Shown: piece by piece, positions 8,535 through 17,368 of the stretch
Layout: the number at the start of each line of letters is the position of its first letter
How positions within the stretch are numbered: the stretch's first letter is position 1
Assembly: GCF_029989365.1 (NCBI RefSeq)
Contig: NZ_JAPRAQ010000002.1
Coordinates: 124,001 to 188,000 of the forward strand
Source: Bradyrhizobium sp. Arg816
GTDB taxonomy: Bacteria; Pseudomonadota; Alphaproteobacteria; Rhizobiales; Xanthobacteraceae
Direction: 5' to 3'
Length of the DNA stretch: 64,000 nt
Position numbers and translations under genes: made by a program
The notes under the pieces: generated by a model
What the model was told of the DNA's origin: nothing
The model's input: the letters and a program-made list of their open reading frames with translations, nothing else
The model's database searches: none

Positions 8535-9902
8535 ATGACCGCCCGTTCCAGCCTCACGATCGTGCTCGCCGCCGGCGAAGGCACGCGCATGCGATCGAAC
8601 CTGCCGAAAGTGCTGCATCCGGTCGCCCACCAGAGCCTGCTCGCGCACGTGCTCGCCGCCACACCGAAGGGAACCGGCACCTCGCTCGCCGTCGTGATCG
8701 GCCCCGACCATCAGGCGGTCGCGGACGAGGCGAAGCGCATCCGTCCCGATGCGCTCACCTTCGTGCAGGCAGAACGGATCGGCACCGCGCATGCGGTGCT
8801 GGCGGCGCGCGAGGCGATTGCGCGGGGCGCGGACGATCTGCTGATTGCCTTCGGCGACACGTCGCTGATCTCGGCCGAGACCTTTGAGCGGCTGCGCGCG
8901 CCGCTCGCGAAGGGCGCAGCAATCGCCGCACTCGGCTTTCGCGCCGCCGATCCCACCGGCTATGGCCGCTTCATCGTCGAGGGCGACCGTCTGGTCGCGA
9001 TCCGCGAGCATGCCGATGCCAGCGCGGAAGAGCGCAAGATCGATCTGTGCAATGCCGGCCTGATGGCGATCGACGGGCACCGTGCACTCGCGATCCTCGA
9101 CAGGATCGGCAATGCGAATTCGAAGGGCGAATATTATCTGACCGACGCGGTCGGCGTCGTTCGTGAACAGGGATGGGAGGCCGTCGTGATCGAGACCAGC
9201 GAGGACGAGGTGCGCGGCATCAACACCAAGGCGCAGCTCGCGGAGGCCGAAAGCGTGATGCAGGCGCGCTTGCGCAAAGCGGCGATGGAAGCAGGCGTCA
9301 CGCTGATCGCGCCCGAGACCGTTTATCTGTCCGCCGACACCGTGTTCGGCAATGACGTCACCATCGAGCCGTTCGTGGTGATCGGTCCGGGCGTGTCGAT
9401 CGCCGACGGCACGGTGATCCATTCCTTCTCGCATATCGTGCAGACCACGCTCGGCAAGAACGTCTCGATCGGCCCCTATGCGCGGCTGCGACCCGGCACC
9501 TCGCTCGGCGATGGCGCGCGCATCGGCAATTTCGTCGAGACCAAGGCCGCGACGCTGGAGGCCGGCGTCAAGGTCAACCATCTCTCGTACATCGGAGACG
9601 CCACCGTCGGTGCCAATTCCAACATCGGCGCCGGCACCATCACCTGCAACTACGACGGCTTCAAGAAGCACAAGACGATCATAGGGCAGGGTGCCTTCGT
9701 GGGCACCAACTCCTCTCTCGTCGCGCCCGTGAAGATCGGCAACGGCGCCTATATCGGCTCGGGCTCGGTGATCACGCGCGATGTGCCCGACGACGCCATG
9801 GCGCTGGAGCGCAACCAGCAGACCATCAGGGAAGGCGGCGCGGCGCGCTATCGCGAGATGAAGACGGGCGGCAAGAAAGTCGAAAAGAAGCCGGAGAACT
9901 GA
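8535..9902 (+). CDS. glmU: Bifunctional UDP-GlcNAc pyrophosphorylase / GlcN-1-P acetyltransferase
   Basis: GlmU acetylates glucosamine-1-phosphate and then couples it to UTP, giving UDP-GlcNAc for peptidoglycan, lipid A and Nod-factor precursors. The 455-aa length is normal. The N-terminal pyrophosphorylase domain has the nucleotide signature LAAGEGTRM (11-19) and FGDTSLI. From about residue 255 a left-handed beta-helix of hexapeptide repeats forms the trimeric acetyltransferase, with [16 protein letters not shown] and [12 protein letters not shown] in the active-site region. AGGA precedes the ATG. It lies 650 bp upstream of glmS, so the two GlcNAc genes are neighbours with two small genes between them. 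Confidence 0.97.
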   Translation: MTARSSLTIVLAAGEGTRMRSNLPKVLHPVAHQSLLAHVLAATPKGTGTSLAVVIGPDHQAVADEAKRIRPDALTFVQAERIGTAHAVLAAREAIARGADDLLIAFGDTSLISAETFERLRAPLAKGAAIAALGFRAADPTGYGRFIVEGDRLVAIREHADASAEERKIDLCNAGLMAIDGHRALAILDRIGNANSKGEYYLTDAVGVVREQGWEAVVIETSEDEVRGINTKAQLAEAESVMQARLRKAAMEAGVTLIAPETVYLSADTVFGNDVTIEPFVVIGPGVSIADGTVIHSFSHIVQTTLGKNVSIGPYARLRPGTSLGDGARIGNFVETKAATLEAGVKVNHLSYIGDATVGANSNIGAGTITCNYDGFKKHKTIIGQGAFVGTNSSLVAPVKIGNGAYIGSGSVITRDVPDDAMALERNQQTIREGGAARYREMKTGGKKVEKKPEN

Positions 9903-9914
9903 GCGCCAACTGCC

Positions 9915-10100
9915 GTGTCCTCTCGCTTTGTTCGCGATCTCTTCAGTTTTCTGATCGAGACATGCGTCACGGGGATGGGGCGACGGCTGCTGTGGGAGAT
10001 GAACGAGTACGATCCGCCCGAGATTGTGGCCCTCGTCATCGGGCTGGCGTTCTGGGCGCTCCTCATTTTCCTCGTCTGGGCCGTGATGCTGGGGTGGTAA
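9915..10100 (+). CDS. Small single-TM protein downstream of glmU
   Basis: The reading frame starts with GTG 13 bases after the glmU stop and encodes 61 aa. The amphipathic N-terminal half is followed by a clear TM helix (IVALVIGLAFWALLIFLVW) and a short tail. An internal ATG at 9975 is an alternative start. The close spacing suggests co-transcription with glmU. No family was recognised, and a spurious frame cannot be excluded, although the hydrophobic segment and the termination right after it look protein-like. Confidence 0.45.
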   Translation: MSSRFVRDLFSFLIETCVTGMGRRLLWEMNEYDPPEIVALVIGLAFWALLIFLVWAVMLGW

Positions 10101-10109
10101 GGCGCGCCG

Positions 10110-10328
10110 CTATTCGTCGTCGGAGAATTCCGAGAAGATCGCGCGCGTCAGGCGCCAGCCGCGCGGCTTGGCGCGTTTTGCAGGTTCTCCGGCTGCGTGC
10201 TTGACGAAGACGGGCTTGCTTTCCTTGCCGCGCTGGGGCGGCGGCCAATGCGCAAGGTGCGTGCCAGTGGTCTCGCTGGCGTGGGCATACATCGATGACA
10301 GGCCTTTGCGGCCGGACGGGCTTTTCAT
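10110..10328 (-). CDS. Small basic conserved hypothetical protein (72 aa)
   Basis: The protein is soluble and Lys/Arg-rich (MKSPSGRKGLSSMYAHAS), ends in an acidic EFSDDE tail, and has no membrane segment. A purine-rich stretch, GGAGTAAGG, lies just upstream of the ATG at 10328, and this decided the start over an upstream ATG at 10376. It is transcribed against glmU and its small neighbour. Function unknown; composition and binding site argue for a real gene. Confidence 0.55.
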   Translation of the reverse strand: MKSPSGRKGLSSMYAHASETTGTHLAHWPPPQRGKESKPVFVKHAAGEPAKRAKPRGWRLTRAIFSEFSDDE

Positions 10329-10547
10329 GACCTTACTCCATGGCCGGGAATCGTTGGTCAAACTCATTGACAACAAGTTAATTCGCGCGGTTTAAGGCCG
10401 GCCAATTCGACGCAGTCGAAATCGGAAGCGAACCGGCGCTGTCTCAATCAGCAATAATTATTGAGTATCTGGTTCCTTAGGAACTTCGCTAAAGACCGAG
10501 CGGGTCGTTTAGGCGATTTTTCGACGATTTGGGGGATATTGATCCGC

Positions 10548-12374
10548 ATGTGCGGGATTGTCGGCATTCTCGGGCGCTCGCCGGTTGCAGAGCAATTGGT
10601 GGATTCGCTCAAACGTCTTGAATATCGCGGCTACGACTCCGCGGGCGTCGCCACGCTCGAAGGCAAGCATCTCGCGCGCCGCCGCGCCGAGGGCAAGCTG
10701 AAGAACCTGGAGAAGCGTCTCGAGGCCGAGCCGCTCAAAGGCACGACCGGCATCGGTCACACTCGCTGGGCCACCCACGGCAAGCCGACCGTCAACAACG
10801 CCCATCCGCACGCGACCGAACGCGTTGCCGTGGTCCACAACGGCATCATCGAGAATTTCCGCGAGCTGCGCGAAGAGCTCGAGAAAAAGGGCACGGTGTT
10901 CCACACCGAGACCGACACCGAGATCGTGCTGCATCTCGTGGACGATCTGCTCACGCGCGGCAACAAGCCCGTGGAAGCGGTGAAGCTGACGCTGGCCCGG
11001 CTGCGCGGCGCCTTCGCGCTCGGCTTCATCTTCGCCGGTGACGACGACCTCATGATCGGCGCCCGCAACGGCCCGCCGCTCGCGATCGGATATGGCGACG
11101 GCGAGATGTATCTCGGCTCCGACGCCATCGCGCTCGGCCCGTTCACCGATACGATCAGCTATCTCGAAGATGGCGACTGGGTCGTGCTGACGCGCAAGGG
11201 CGCCACGGTCTTCGACAAGGACGGCCACGCCGTCCAGCGCGAGAAGATCAAGCACGCCGCCTCGACCTCGCTGGTCGACAAGGCCAATTACCGCCACTTC
11301 ATGGCGAAGGAAATCCACGAGCAGCCGGAAGTCGTCGGCCACACGCTGGCGCGCTATGTCGACATGGCGACCGAGCGCGTCTCGCTGCCGGTCAAGCTGC
11401 CGTTCGACTTCAAGAGCATCCAGCGCATCAACATCACCGCCTGCGGCACCGCGAGCTACGCCGGCTTCGTCGCGAAATACTGGTTTGAACGCTTTGCGCG
11501 CGTGCCGGTCGAGGTCGATGTCGCCTCCGAATTCCGCTACCGCGAGGCGCCCTTGCGCAAGGGCGATCTCGCCATCTTCATCTCGCAATCGGGCGAGACC
11601 GCCGACACGCTGGCCGCGCTGCGTTATGCCAAGGCCGAGGGCGTGCACACGGTGGCCGTTGTCAACGTGCCGACCTCGACGATCGCGCGCGAGAGCGAGA
11701 CCGTGCTGCAGACGCTGGCCGGTCCCGAGATCGGCGTCGCCTCGACCAAGGCCTTCACCTGCCAGCTCATGGTGCTGGCAAATCTTGCGATCGCTGCCGG
11801 CAAGGCCCGCGGCGAATTGTCCGACGAGGACGAGACCAAGCTCGTTCACGGCCTCGTCGAGATCCCGCGCCTGATGTCGGACGCGCTCACCACCGAGCTC
11901 CAGATCGAGAAGCTCGCGCGTGAGATCGCCAAATCGCGCGACGTGCTCTATCTCGGCCGCGGCACCAGCTTCCCGCTCGCGCTCGAAGGCGCGCTCAAGC
12001 TGAAGGAGATCTCCTATATCCATGCCGAGGGCTATGCCGCCGGCGAGCTGAAGCACGGGCCGATCGCGCTGATCGACGAGACCATGCCGGTCGTCGTCAT
12101 CGCGCCCTATGACCGCGTGTTCGAAAAGACCGTCTCCAACATGCAGGAGGTTGCCGCCCGCGGCGGCAGGATCATCCTGATGACGGACGCAAAGGGCGCG
12201 GAGGAGGCGACCGTCGAGTCCCTCGTCACCATCGTCATGCCCGACATGGCGGCCGCGTTCACGCCGATGGTCTATGCCGTCCCCGTGCAGCTGCTCGCCT
12301 ATCATACGGCGGTCATCATGGGCACCGACGTCGACCAGCCGCGCAACCTCGCGAAATCGGTGACCGTGGAATAG
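10548..12374 (+). CDS. glmS: Glutamine-fructose-6-phosphate aminotransferase (isomerising)
   Basis: GlmS makes glucosamine-6-phosphate from fructose-6-phosphate and glutamine, the first step toward UDP-GlcNAc. The ATG at 10548 was chosen because it leaves MCGIVGILG, in which Cys2 becomes the N-terminal nucleophile after Met removal. An earlier in-frame ATG would bury it. The 608-aa protein has the class II glutaminase domain (TRWATHGKP, HNGIIENF, GYDSAG) and two SIS sugar-isomerase domains (TACGTASYAG; SQSGETADT; YLGRGTSFPLALEGALKLKEISY) with the C-terminal PRNLAKSVTVE. No glmS ribozyme is seen upstream, as expected outside Gram-positives. Confidence 0.98.
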   Translation: MCGIVGILGRSPVAEQLVDSLKRLEYRGYDSAGVATLEGKHLARRRAEGKLKNLEKRLEAEPLKGTTGIGHTRWATHGKPTVNNAHPHATERVAVVHNGIIENFRELREELEKKGTVFHTETDTEIVLHLVDDLLTRGNKPVEAVKLTLARLRGAFALGFIFAGDDDLMIGARNGPPLAIGYGDGEMYLGSDAIALGPFTDTISYLEDGDWVVLTRKGATVFDKDGHAVQREKIKHAASTSLVDKANYRHFMAKEIHEQPEVVGHTLARYVDMATERVSLPVKLPFDFKSIQRINITACGTASYAGFVAKYWFERFARVPVEVDVASEFRYREAPLRKGDLAIFISQSGETADTLAALRYAKAEGVHTVAVVNVPTSTIARESETVLQTLAGPEIGVASTKAFTCQLMVLANLAIAAGKARGELSDEDETKLVHGLVEIPRLMSDALTTELQIEKLAREIAKSRDVLYLGRGTSFPLALEGALKLKEISYIHAEGYAAGELKHGPIALIDETMPVVVIAPYDRVFEKTVSNMQEVAARGGRIILMTDAKGAEEATVESLVTIVMPDMAAAFTPMVYAVPVQLLAYHTAVIMGTDVDQPRNLAKSVTVE

Positions 12375-12397
12375 GCAGAAGGGATCAGGCCGGGACG

Positions 12398-12433
12398 CTA
12401 GGTAGTCTTCCAAAACCTGCTAGAAGACCCTAG
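12398..12433 (+). terminator. Inverted repeat after glmS, possible weak terminator
   Basis: CTAGG (12398-12402) and GTCTTC (12405-12410) pair with GAAGAC (12423-12428) and CCTAG (12429-12433), leaving a 2-nt bulge and a 12-nt loop. Only TTTGAG follows, so a strong intrinsic terminator is doubtful. It lies 24 bases after the glmS stop and 31 before the next ATG and could instead be an operator for the DUF502 gene. Confidence 0.4.
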
Positions 12434-12463
12434 TTTGAGTGCAGCGACCGACCTGGAACCCGA

Positions 12464-13234
12464 ATGACCCCCCGCGACGACGCGCCTGCGCCGCTTGATC
12501 CCATCCCGGAACCGCATACCGGCCTGATGGGCCGCTTCCGCAATTATTTCCTCACCGGCCTCGTCGTGACGGGGCCAATTGCCATCACGCTGTATCTGGT
12601 CTGGTGGTTCGTCACCTGGGTTGACGGCGTGGTGCGGCCGTTTGTGCCGTTGGCCTACCGGCCTGAAACCTATCTGCCGTATGTCGTTCCAGGTTGGGGA
12701 CTGATTGTCGCATTCTTCACGCTGACGCTGGTCGGCTTCCTCGCCGCCAATCTGATCGGCCGAACGCTGGTCGATATCGGCGAGACCTTCCTCGGCCGCA
12801 TCCCGGCGGTGCGCGCCATCTATCGCGGCCTGAAGCAGGTGTTCGAGACGCTGTTCTCGGGCAAGGGCTCGAGCTTCCGGAAGGTCGGCCTGGTCGAGTT
12901 TCCGTCGCCGGGCATGTGGTCGATCGTGCTGATCTCGCAGTCGCCGAATGAAGAGGTCGCGCGCAGCCTGCCGGGGCAGGAGGAGCACGTCTCCGTGTTC
13001 CTGCCGTGCTCGCCGAACCCGACCACGGGCTTCTTCTTCTACGTGCCCAAGAGCAAGATCGTCGAGGTCGACATGAGCACCGAGGACGCCGCAACGCTGA
13101 TCATGTCGGCCGGCGTGGTGCAGCCGGGCGCGGCCCCCGACCCGAAGAAGGCCGCCGCGCTTGCGGGCATGGCGAACGCCGCGCGCATCGCCAATGCCTC
13201 GGCGCTCCAGCCCCAGCCTGCGAAGGTGGAGTAG
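12464..13234 (+). CDS. DUF502 family inner-membrane protein
   Basis: The 256-aa protein has two N-terminal TM helices (about 27-48 and 72-97) followed by a soluble domain with typical DUF502 segments: GRFRNYFLTGLVVTGPIAIT, RIPAVRAIYRGLKQ, FRKVGLVEFP and CSPNPTTGFFFYVPKS. The family is widespread in bacteria and its biochemical role is unknown. The C-terminal 45 residues are Ala-rich and probably disordered. It lies 90 bp downstream of glmS on the same strand, separated by an inverted repeat. Confidence 0.9.
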   Translation: MTPRDDAPAPLDPIPEPHTGLMGRFRNYFLTGLVVTGPIAITLYLVWWFVTWVDGVVRPFVPLAYRPETYLPYVVPGWGLIVAFFTLTLVGFLAANLIGRTLVDIGETFLGRIPAVRAIYRGLKQVFETLFSGKGSSFRKVGLVEFPSPGMWSIVLISQSPNEEVARSLPGQEEHVSVFLPCSPNPTTGFFFYVPKSKIVEVDMSTEDAATLIMSAGVVQPGAAPDPKKAAALAGMANAARIANASALQPQPAKVE

Positions 13235-13339
13235 GGCCATTCCGGTTTCGGATGGCCGCATTCGCGCAAGCACTTTCGTCCTCTGCTAGTCTTCCGGTTG
13301 AATTGAGCGCCTCGCTCGGAATTCGACCTGGAGTGCATG

Positions 13340-14197
13340 ATGACGAAGACCATTGCGATCCTCGCGCCCGGCGCCATGGGCAGCGCCGTGGCCCGCCGCC
13401 TCGGCGAAAACGGTGCGCGCGTGCTGACGTCGTTGAAGGGGCGCAGCGAGGCGACGCAAAAGCGCGCCGCGGATGCCGGCATGATCGGCGCCGAGGACGA
13501 CGCGATCGCGGAGGCCGACATCATCCTTTCGATCGTGCCGCCGGGCGAAGCCGTGGCTTTGGCCGAACGCCTGGCCGCGCTGATCGTCCGGCGCGAAAAG
13601 AAGCCGGTCGTGGTCGACTGCAACGCGGTCAATGTCGATACCGTGCAGCGGATCGAGGAGATCATCGGCTCGGCACAGGCGCCGTTCGTGGATGGCGGTA
13701 TCATCGGTTTCCCGCCGCAGCCCGGCGGCAAGAGCCCGGCTTTCTACCTGTCCGGCGAATACGCCAAGGACCTCGCAGTTCTGAAGGATCTCGGCCTCGA
13801 CGTGCGGATCGTCGAGGGCCCCATCGGCGCGGCCTCCGCGCTGAAGATGTCCTATGCCGGCATCGTCAAGGGCCTCGCCGGCATCGGCTCGGCCATGGTG
13901 GTCGCGGCCACGAAAGCGGGCGCGGCTGACGCGCTGCGCGACGAGCTCGCGCTGAGCCAGCCCGCGGTCCTGGCCCGGCTCGAAGTCGCGCTGCCGGACA
14001 TGATCCCGAAGGCCTATCGCTGGGTCGCGGAGATGCGGGAGATCTCGGGTTTCCTCGGGCCCGACCATCCGGCGAGCCAGATCTACGAAGGCTTTGCACG
14101 CTGGCTCGAGCACCTCGCCGCGGATGCGAATGGCGAAGCGGTGGATGCGGCACTGCTGAAGGCGTTCGCAGCGCGTGTCGCGCAGAAGAAGGCCTGA
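13340..14197 (+). CDS. NAD(P)-binding 6-phosphogluconate/hydroxyisobutyrate dehydrogenase-like protein (DUF1932)
   Basis: The 285-aa protein begins with a Rossmann fold (ILAPGAMGSAVARRLGENGA). SIVPPGEA and DCNAVN mark the beta-hydroxyacid dehydrogenase fold, and DGGIIGFPPQPGGKSPAFYLSG resembles the substrate-binding region. The C-terminal helical part fits the DUF1932 extension, with a lysine in ALKMSYAGIVKG at the place of the catalytic lysine. The substrate is unknown. Two adjacent ATGs exist; the second, six bases after GGAG, was taken. Confidence 0.85.
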   Translation: MTKTIAILAPGAMGSAVARRLGENGARVLTSLKGRSEATQKRAADAGMIGAEDDAIAEADIILSIVPPGEAVALAERLAALIVRREKKPVVVDCNAVNVDTVQRIEEIIGSAQAPFVDGGIIGFPPQPGGKSPAFYLSGEYAKDLAVLKDLGLDVRIVEGPIGAASALKMSYAGIVKGLAGIGSAMVVAATKAGAADALRDELALSQPAVLARLEVALPDMIPKAYRWVAEMREISGFLGPDHPASQIYEGFARWLEHLAADANGEAVDAALLKAFAARVAQKKA

Positions 14198-14225
14198 CCG
14201 TCCAGTCCGAAGTCACGGCAATGGA

Positions 14226-14747
14226 TCACTCGCCGTGCACTGAAACCGACTCCAGAAAACCCTGGATGTCCCGGTCGCGTCTCAGGCGCACGACCGGGAC
14301 ATCGGGGCCATATTGAAGGCGCTCGGCCTCGATGACAGGCAAGCGCTCCGTGTCGTAGCGCCACGCCTCCTTCATCAGTTTCCAGTCGAACTGTTCCGGA
14401 CATCCCTCGGGAAGATCGGGGCGCGTCGTGTCGCGATCGAACGCGGAGCGCCAGAGAATGCGCCACTGGCAGAGCCAGCGCGGGCGGTCGATGACGACCA
14501 TGGTGTCGGCACGCGCAAGCGTGAGATCGAAGGCCAGCCCCGAGAAGCTGCCGTCGATGACCCATGCGTCGCCCGCGATCGCCTCCGCGACGCGTAGACG
14601 GAAGCTGGCCTTGTCAGATGGCTTCCATCCCGGCCGCCAGTAGAGCACGTCGAGATGCACCACGGGCAGTCCAAGCTTCCGCCCGAGATTTCGGGAGAGG
14701 CTGGTCTTTCCGCTTCCCTGAGAACCGACAACGATGACCCGGCGCAT
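14226..14747 (-). CDS. P-loop kinase, adenylate-kinase/FlaR-like
   Basis: The 173-aa protein starts with a textbook Walker A loop (VVGSQGSGKTSLSRNLG) followed by LPVVHLDVLYWRPGWKP. WVIDGSF and DRPRWLCQWR are typical of the small family annotated as adenylate kinase or 'topology modulation protein FlaR'. Members are cytoplasmic nucleotide- or small-molecule kinases whose substrates are mostly unknown. It converges on the preceding dehydrogenase with 28 bp between stops. Confidence 0.85.
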   Translation of the reverse strand: MRRVIVVGSQGSGKTSLSRNLGRKLGLPVVHLDVLYWRPGWKPSDKASFRLRVAEAIAGDAWVIDGSFSGLAFDLTLARADTMVVIDRPRWLCQWRILWRSAFDRDTTRPDLPEGCPEQFDWKLMKEAWRYDTERLPVIEAERLQYGPDVPVVRLRRDRDIQGFLESVSVHGE

Positions 14748-14921
14748 GAGCGCAAGGTTCCATAAAGTCGGTCGCGGGGAAAGAGCGTGCCTTCCGGGCG
14801 CGCTTTATTACCTCGCATGTAATTGAGCCAATTCGCAGCCCGTCTACTTTGCTGATCGTCCACCCGCGGGGAGCTTTCAAGCCTCCGTCGAGCGCGCGTG
14901 TCACCGCATGAGGAGAGTGAG

Positions 14922-15311
14922 ATGGAAGTCGTGTTTACGAAGAAGGCGCCGCCACAATGGCTGCTCGATATGTGGAAGGAGATCGACGACAAGACCTTCG
15001 GGCAAGGTTTCGAGTGTTTTGCGGAGGATGCCGTCTGCAATCTCGGCGTCGCCGATTGGAAGGGGCGGGAAGCAATCCGCACCAATCTGAAGGCTTTCAT
15101 CGACACCGGATTCACCGCGCTGCATCACGTCACCGAATATTGGGACGCCGGTTCCCTGAAGGTGTTTCGCGGTGTCGTCGACATGACACCCGACGATCCC
15201 TCGATGACGACGGTGCATCCGACCATGACGCACTTTTTCTACATGGACGAGACGGACGACACCAAGGTGCGGCACTGGGTCGGCGCCGTGGGGCCGGTCA
15301 CCTTCGGTTGA
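14922..15311 (+). CDS. SnoaL/NTF2-like domain protein
   Basis: This is a 129-aa single-domain protein of the NTF2 fold, with a cone-shaped pocket family pattern: FGQGFECFAEDAVCNLGVADWKGREAI then FIDTGFTALHHVTEYWDAG. Such proteins are small enzymes or ligand-binding proteins, and the substrate cannot be inferred. GAGGAG lies eight bases before the ATG at 14922, deciding the start. It precedes the XRE regulator by about 95 bp on the same strand. Confidence 0.8.
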   Translation: MEVVFTKKAPPQWLLDMWKEIDDKTFGQGFECFAEDAVCNLGVADWKGREAIRTNLKAFIDTGFTALHHVTEYWDAGSLKVFRGVVDMTPDDPSMTTVHPTMTHFFYMDETDDTKVRHWVGAVGPVTFG

Positions 15312-15407
15312 TCGCCTGGAATAAGCCTGCCATTGGCGGCGGCGCCTCGGGTAAACCGGCGCCGCCGCCGATGCGCGTCGACGATATCGACCGGAAGGAT
15401 CGATCGC

Positions 15408-16238
15408 ATGAAAGCTGTGGCCAGCGACATCAAGATAGCCGTCAGATCCGCGGGCGCTCTGCTGCGTCAATGGCGGGACATTCGCGGCAAGACGCAGCTC
15501 GATCTGTCCTTCGATGCGGGCGTTACGCAGAAGCACATCAGCTTCGTCGAGAGCGGCCGCAGCATCCCAAGCCGGCAGATGCTGCTCGATCTCGCGCAGG
15601 CCCTCGACGTCCCCTTGCGCGAACGAAACGAGCTGCTGCTCGCCGCGGGCTACGCGCCGTCCTATTCCGATCCGGCGCTCGATACACCGGCCATGACGAG
15701 CATCAATCGCGCCCTGCGGCGCATGCTGCGTCAGCACGAACCGTTTCCGGCCATCGTCATGGACCGGTACTGGAACGTGCTGATGACCAATGACGCCGCG
15801 CCGCAGCTCTTCAATTGCTTCATCGACATGTCCGCGCGACCGGCTCCCCGCAATCTCTTACACCTGATGTTCGATCCGGCCGGCATGCGTCCCTTCATCG
15901 CGAACTGGCCGCAGACCGCCCGCGGCCTGCTGGCCCGTGTCCATCGCGAGGCGGTCGGGCATGTCATCGATGTCAGGACCAAGGCGCTGCTGGAAGAGCT
16001 ATCGCGATACCCGGGCGTGAAGCCGGAATGGCGCGCACCCTCGGCCTCCGATGCGATGCCGATGATCCCGCTCAGCTTCGTCAAGGACGGCGTGACGCTC
16101 GACTATTTCTCGCTGATCACGACCGTCGGAACGCCGCAGACGGTGACGGCCGAAGAGCTGCGGCTCGAATGCATGTTCCCCGCCAACGATGCGACCGAAG
16201 CCGAGCACGGCAGGTTCTTGCGTGCGCATGCGGGGTGA
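15408..16238 (+). CDS. XRE-type regulator with MmyB-like ligand-binding domain
   Basis: The 276-aa protein has an N-terminal helix-turn-helix (LLRQWRDIRGKTQLDLSFDA, then VTQKHISFVESGRSIPSRQML, residues about 18-62) and a PAS-like C-terminal domain of the MmyB type (FPAIVMDRYWNVLMTND; FIANWPQTARGLLARVHREA; LDYFSLITTVGTPQTVTAEELRLE). MmyB proteins are thought to sense a fatty-acid-like ligand. GGAAGG precedes the ATG at 15408. Adjacent genes on the same strand are the SnoaL-like protein upstream and a reductase downstream; either could be a target. Confidence 0.88.
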   Translation: MKAVASDIKIAVRSAGALLRQWRDIRGKTQLDLSFDAGVTQKHISFVESGRSIPSRQMLLDLAQALDVPLRERNELLLAAGYAPSYSDPALDTPAMTSINRALRRMLRQHEPFPAIVMDRYWNVLMTNDAAPQLFNCFIDMSARPAPRNLLHLMFDPAGMRPFIANWPQTARGLLARVHREAVGHVIDVRTKALLEELSRYPGVKPEWRAPSASDAMPMIPLSFVKDGVTLDYFSLITTVGTPQTVTAEELRLECMFPANDATEAEHGRFLRAHAG

Positions 16239-16290
16239 GGGCCTCCGCCGCATCTCAACCCGTCCGACGTGTGCCGAGCTCCACCCACAT

Positions 16291-16370
16291 CGTCACTGCG
16301 AGCGCAGCGAAGCAATCCAGGATCTTTCCGCGGAGACAGTCTGGATTGCTTCGCTACGCTCGCAATGACG
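16291..16370. repeat. Dispersed palindromic repeat R1, copy 1
   Basis: This is an 80-bp imperfect palindrome starting CGTCACTGCGAGCG and ending CGCTCGCAATGACG. AGCAATCCAG and CTGGATTGCT form the inner arms around a TCTTTCCGCGGAG centre. Nearly the same sequence recurs at 41327-41406 and 42617-42689, and a diverged copy lies at 41439-41523. It is intergenic between two genes on the same strand. Confidence 0.9.
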
Positions 16371-16438
16371 AGGAGGAGACGGCGCGGGATCCATCTGTTA
16401 CTGTCTTGCGGAAGCAGATGGATGCAATCGGAGCTCGA

Positions 16439-17368
16439 ATGAGAGTGCTGGTGATCGGCGCGGGCGCGCTTGGCGGCTATTACGGAGCTCGCATGGTCCG
16501 CGCCGGGCGCGACGTGACCTTTCTGGTGCGCGAGAAGCGGGCCGAGCAACTGCGCCGGACAGGATTGCAGGTCGTCAGCCCGCATGGCGACTTTGCCGTG
16601 CAGCCGAAGATCGTCCTCGCTAACGATCTCAAGGAGCCGTTCGACGTCGTGCTCGTCGGCGTAAAATCCTACTCGCTCGACGATGCCATGAGCCAGTTTG
16701 CTCCTGCCGTTGGCGGCGATACGATGATTCTGCCGATCCTCAACGGATTGAAACATATCGACGCCCTGACCGCGCGGTTCGGTGCCGCGCGCGTCCTTGG
16801 CGGGCTCGCGAACGTCAGTGCCGGGCTCGACGCGGATGGTCGTGTCGTTCAGTTCATGGCCAATCAAACGATCGTCTTCGGCGAGACCAAGGGAGCGTTG
16901 AGCGAGCGCGCGCTCGCACTGGAAACACTGCTCCATGTCCCTGGTATCGACGTACGCGCCAGCGAAGCGATCATGCAAGACATGTGGGAGAAGTTCGTCC
17001 AGCTGAGCACGCTCGCCGGCATCACCTGCCTGATGCGCGCGAGTGTCGGCGACATCCTGGCCGTGCCGAACGGCGAGCAGTCGATCTTCCGCCTGTTTGC
17101 GGAATGCTGTGCCGTTGCGACGGCGTCAGGCTTTGAACCTCGCGCGCCGTTCATCGAGTTCGACCGGAAACTCTTCACGACCCTGGACTCGCCGCTCAAG
17201 GCCTCGATGCTGCGCGATATCGAGCGCGGCTCGGTCACCGAGGCGGAGCACATCCTGGGCGACATGGCCAATCGGGCCCGTACGCTCGGCATCGACACGC
17301 CGCTGCTGGATCTGGCCGTGGCGCATGTGGCGGCTTACGAGGTCGGGCGCCGAAGAGCAGCAGGCTAA
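16439..17368 (+). CDS. Ketopantoate reductase family protein (ApbA/PanE-like)
   Basis: The 309-aa protein has an N-terminal NADP-binding fold (VLVIGAGALGGYYGARMVRAG) and the PanE signatures VGVKSYSLDDAM, PILNGLKHID and MWEKFVQLSTLAGITCLMR, the latter carrying the catalytic lysine. PanE reduces ketopantoate to pantoate in CoA biosynthesis, but this subfamily is large and many members are paralogues, so no gene symbol is given. GGAG lies six bases before the ATG at 16439; an in-frame ATG at 16418 would add seven residues. Its TAA stop overlaps the recG TAG stop on the other strand. Confidence 0.88.
   Translation: MRVLVIGAGALGGYYGARMVRAGRDVTFLVREKRAEQLRRTGLQVVSPHGDFAVQPKIVLANDLKEPFDVVLVGVKSYSLDDAMSQFAPAVGGDTMILPILNGLKHIDALTARFGAARVLGGLANVSAGLDADGRVVQFMANQTIVFGETKGALSERALALETLLHVPGIDVRASEAIMQDMWEKFVQLSTLAGITCLMRASVGDILAVPNGEQSIFRLFAECCAVATASGFEPRAPFIEFDRKLFTTLDSPLKASMLRDIERGSVTEAEHILGDMANRARTLGIDTPLLDLAVAHVAAYEVGRRRAAG

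Noticed and set aside
10329..10547. glmS ribozyme or riboswitch before glmS
   Set aside because: No matching structure; GlcN6P ribozymes are confined mainly to Gram-positives.
10509..12413. Open frame of about 634 codons antisense to glmS
   Set aside because: Same shadow effect; glmS carries all catalytic motifs on the plus strand.
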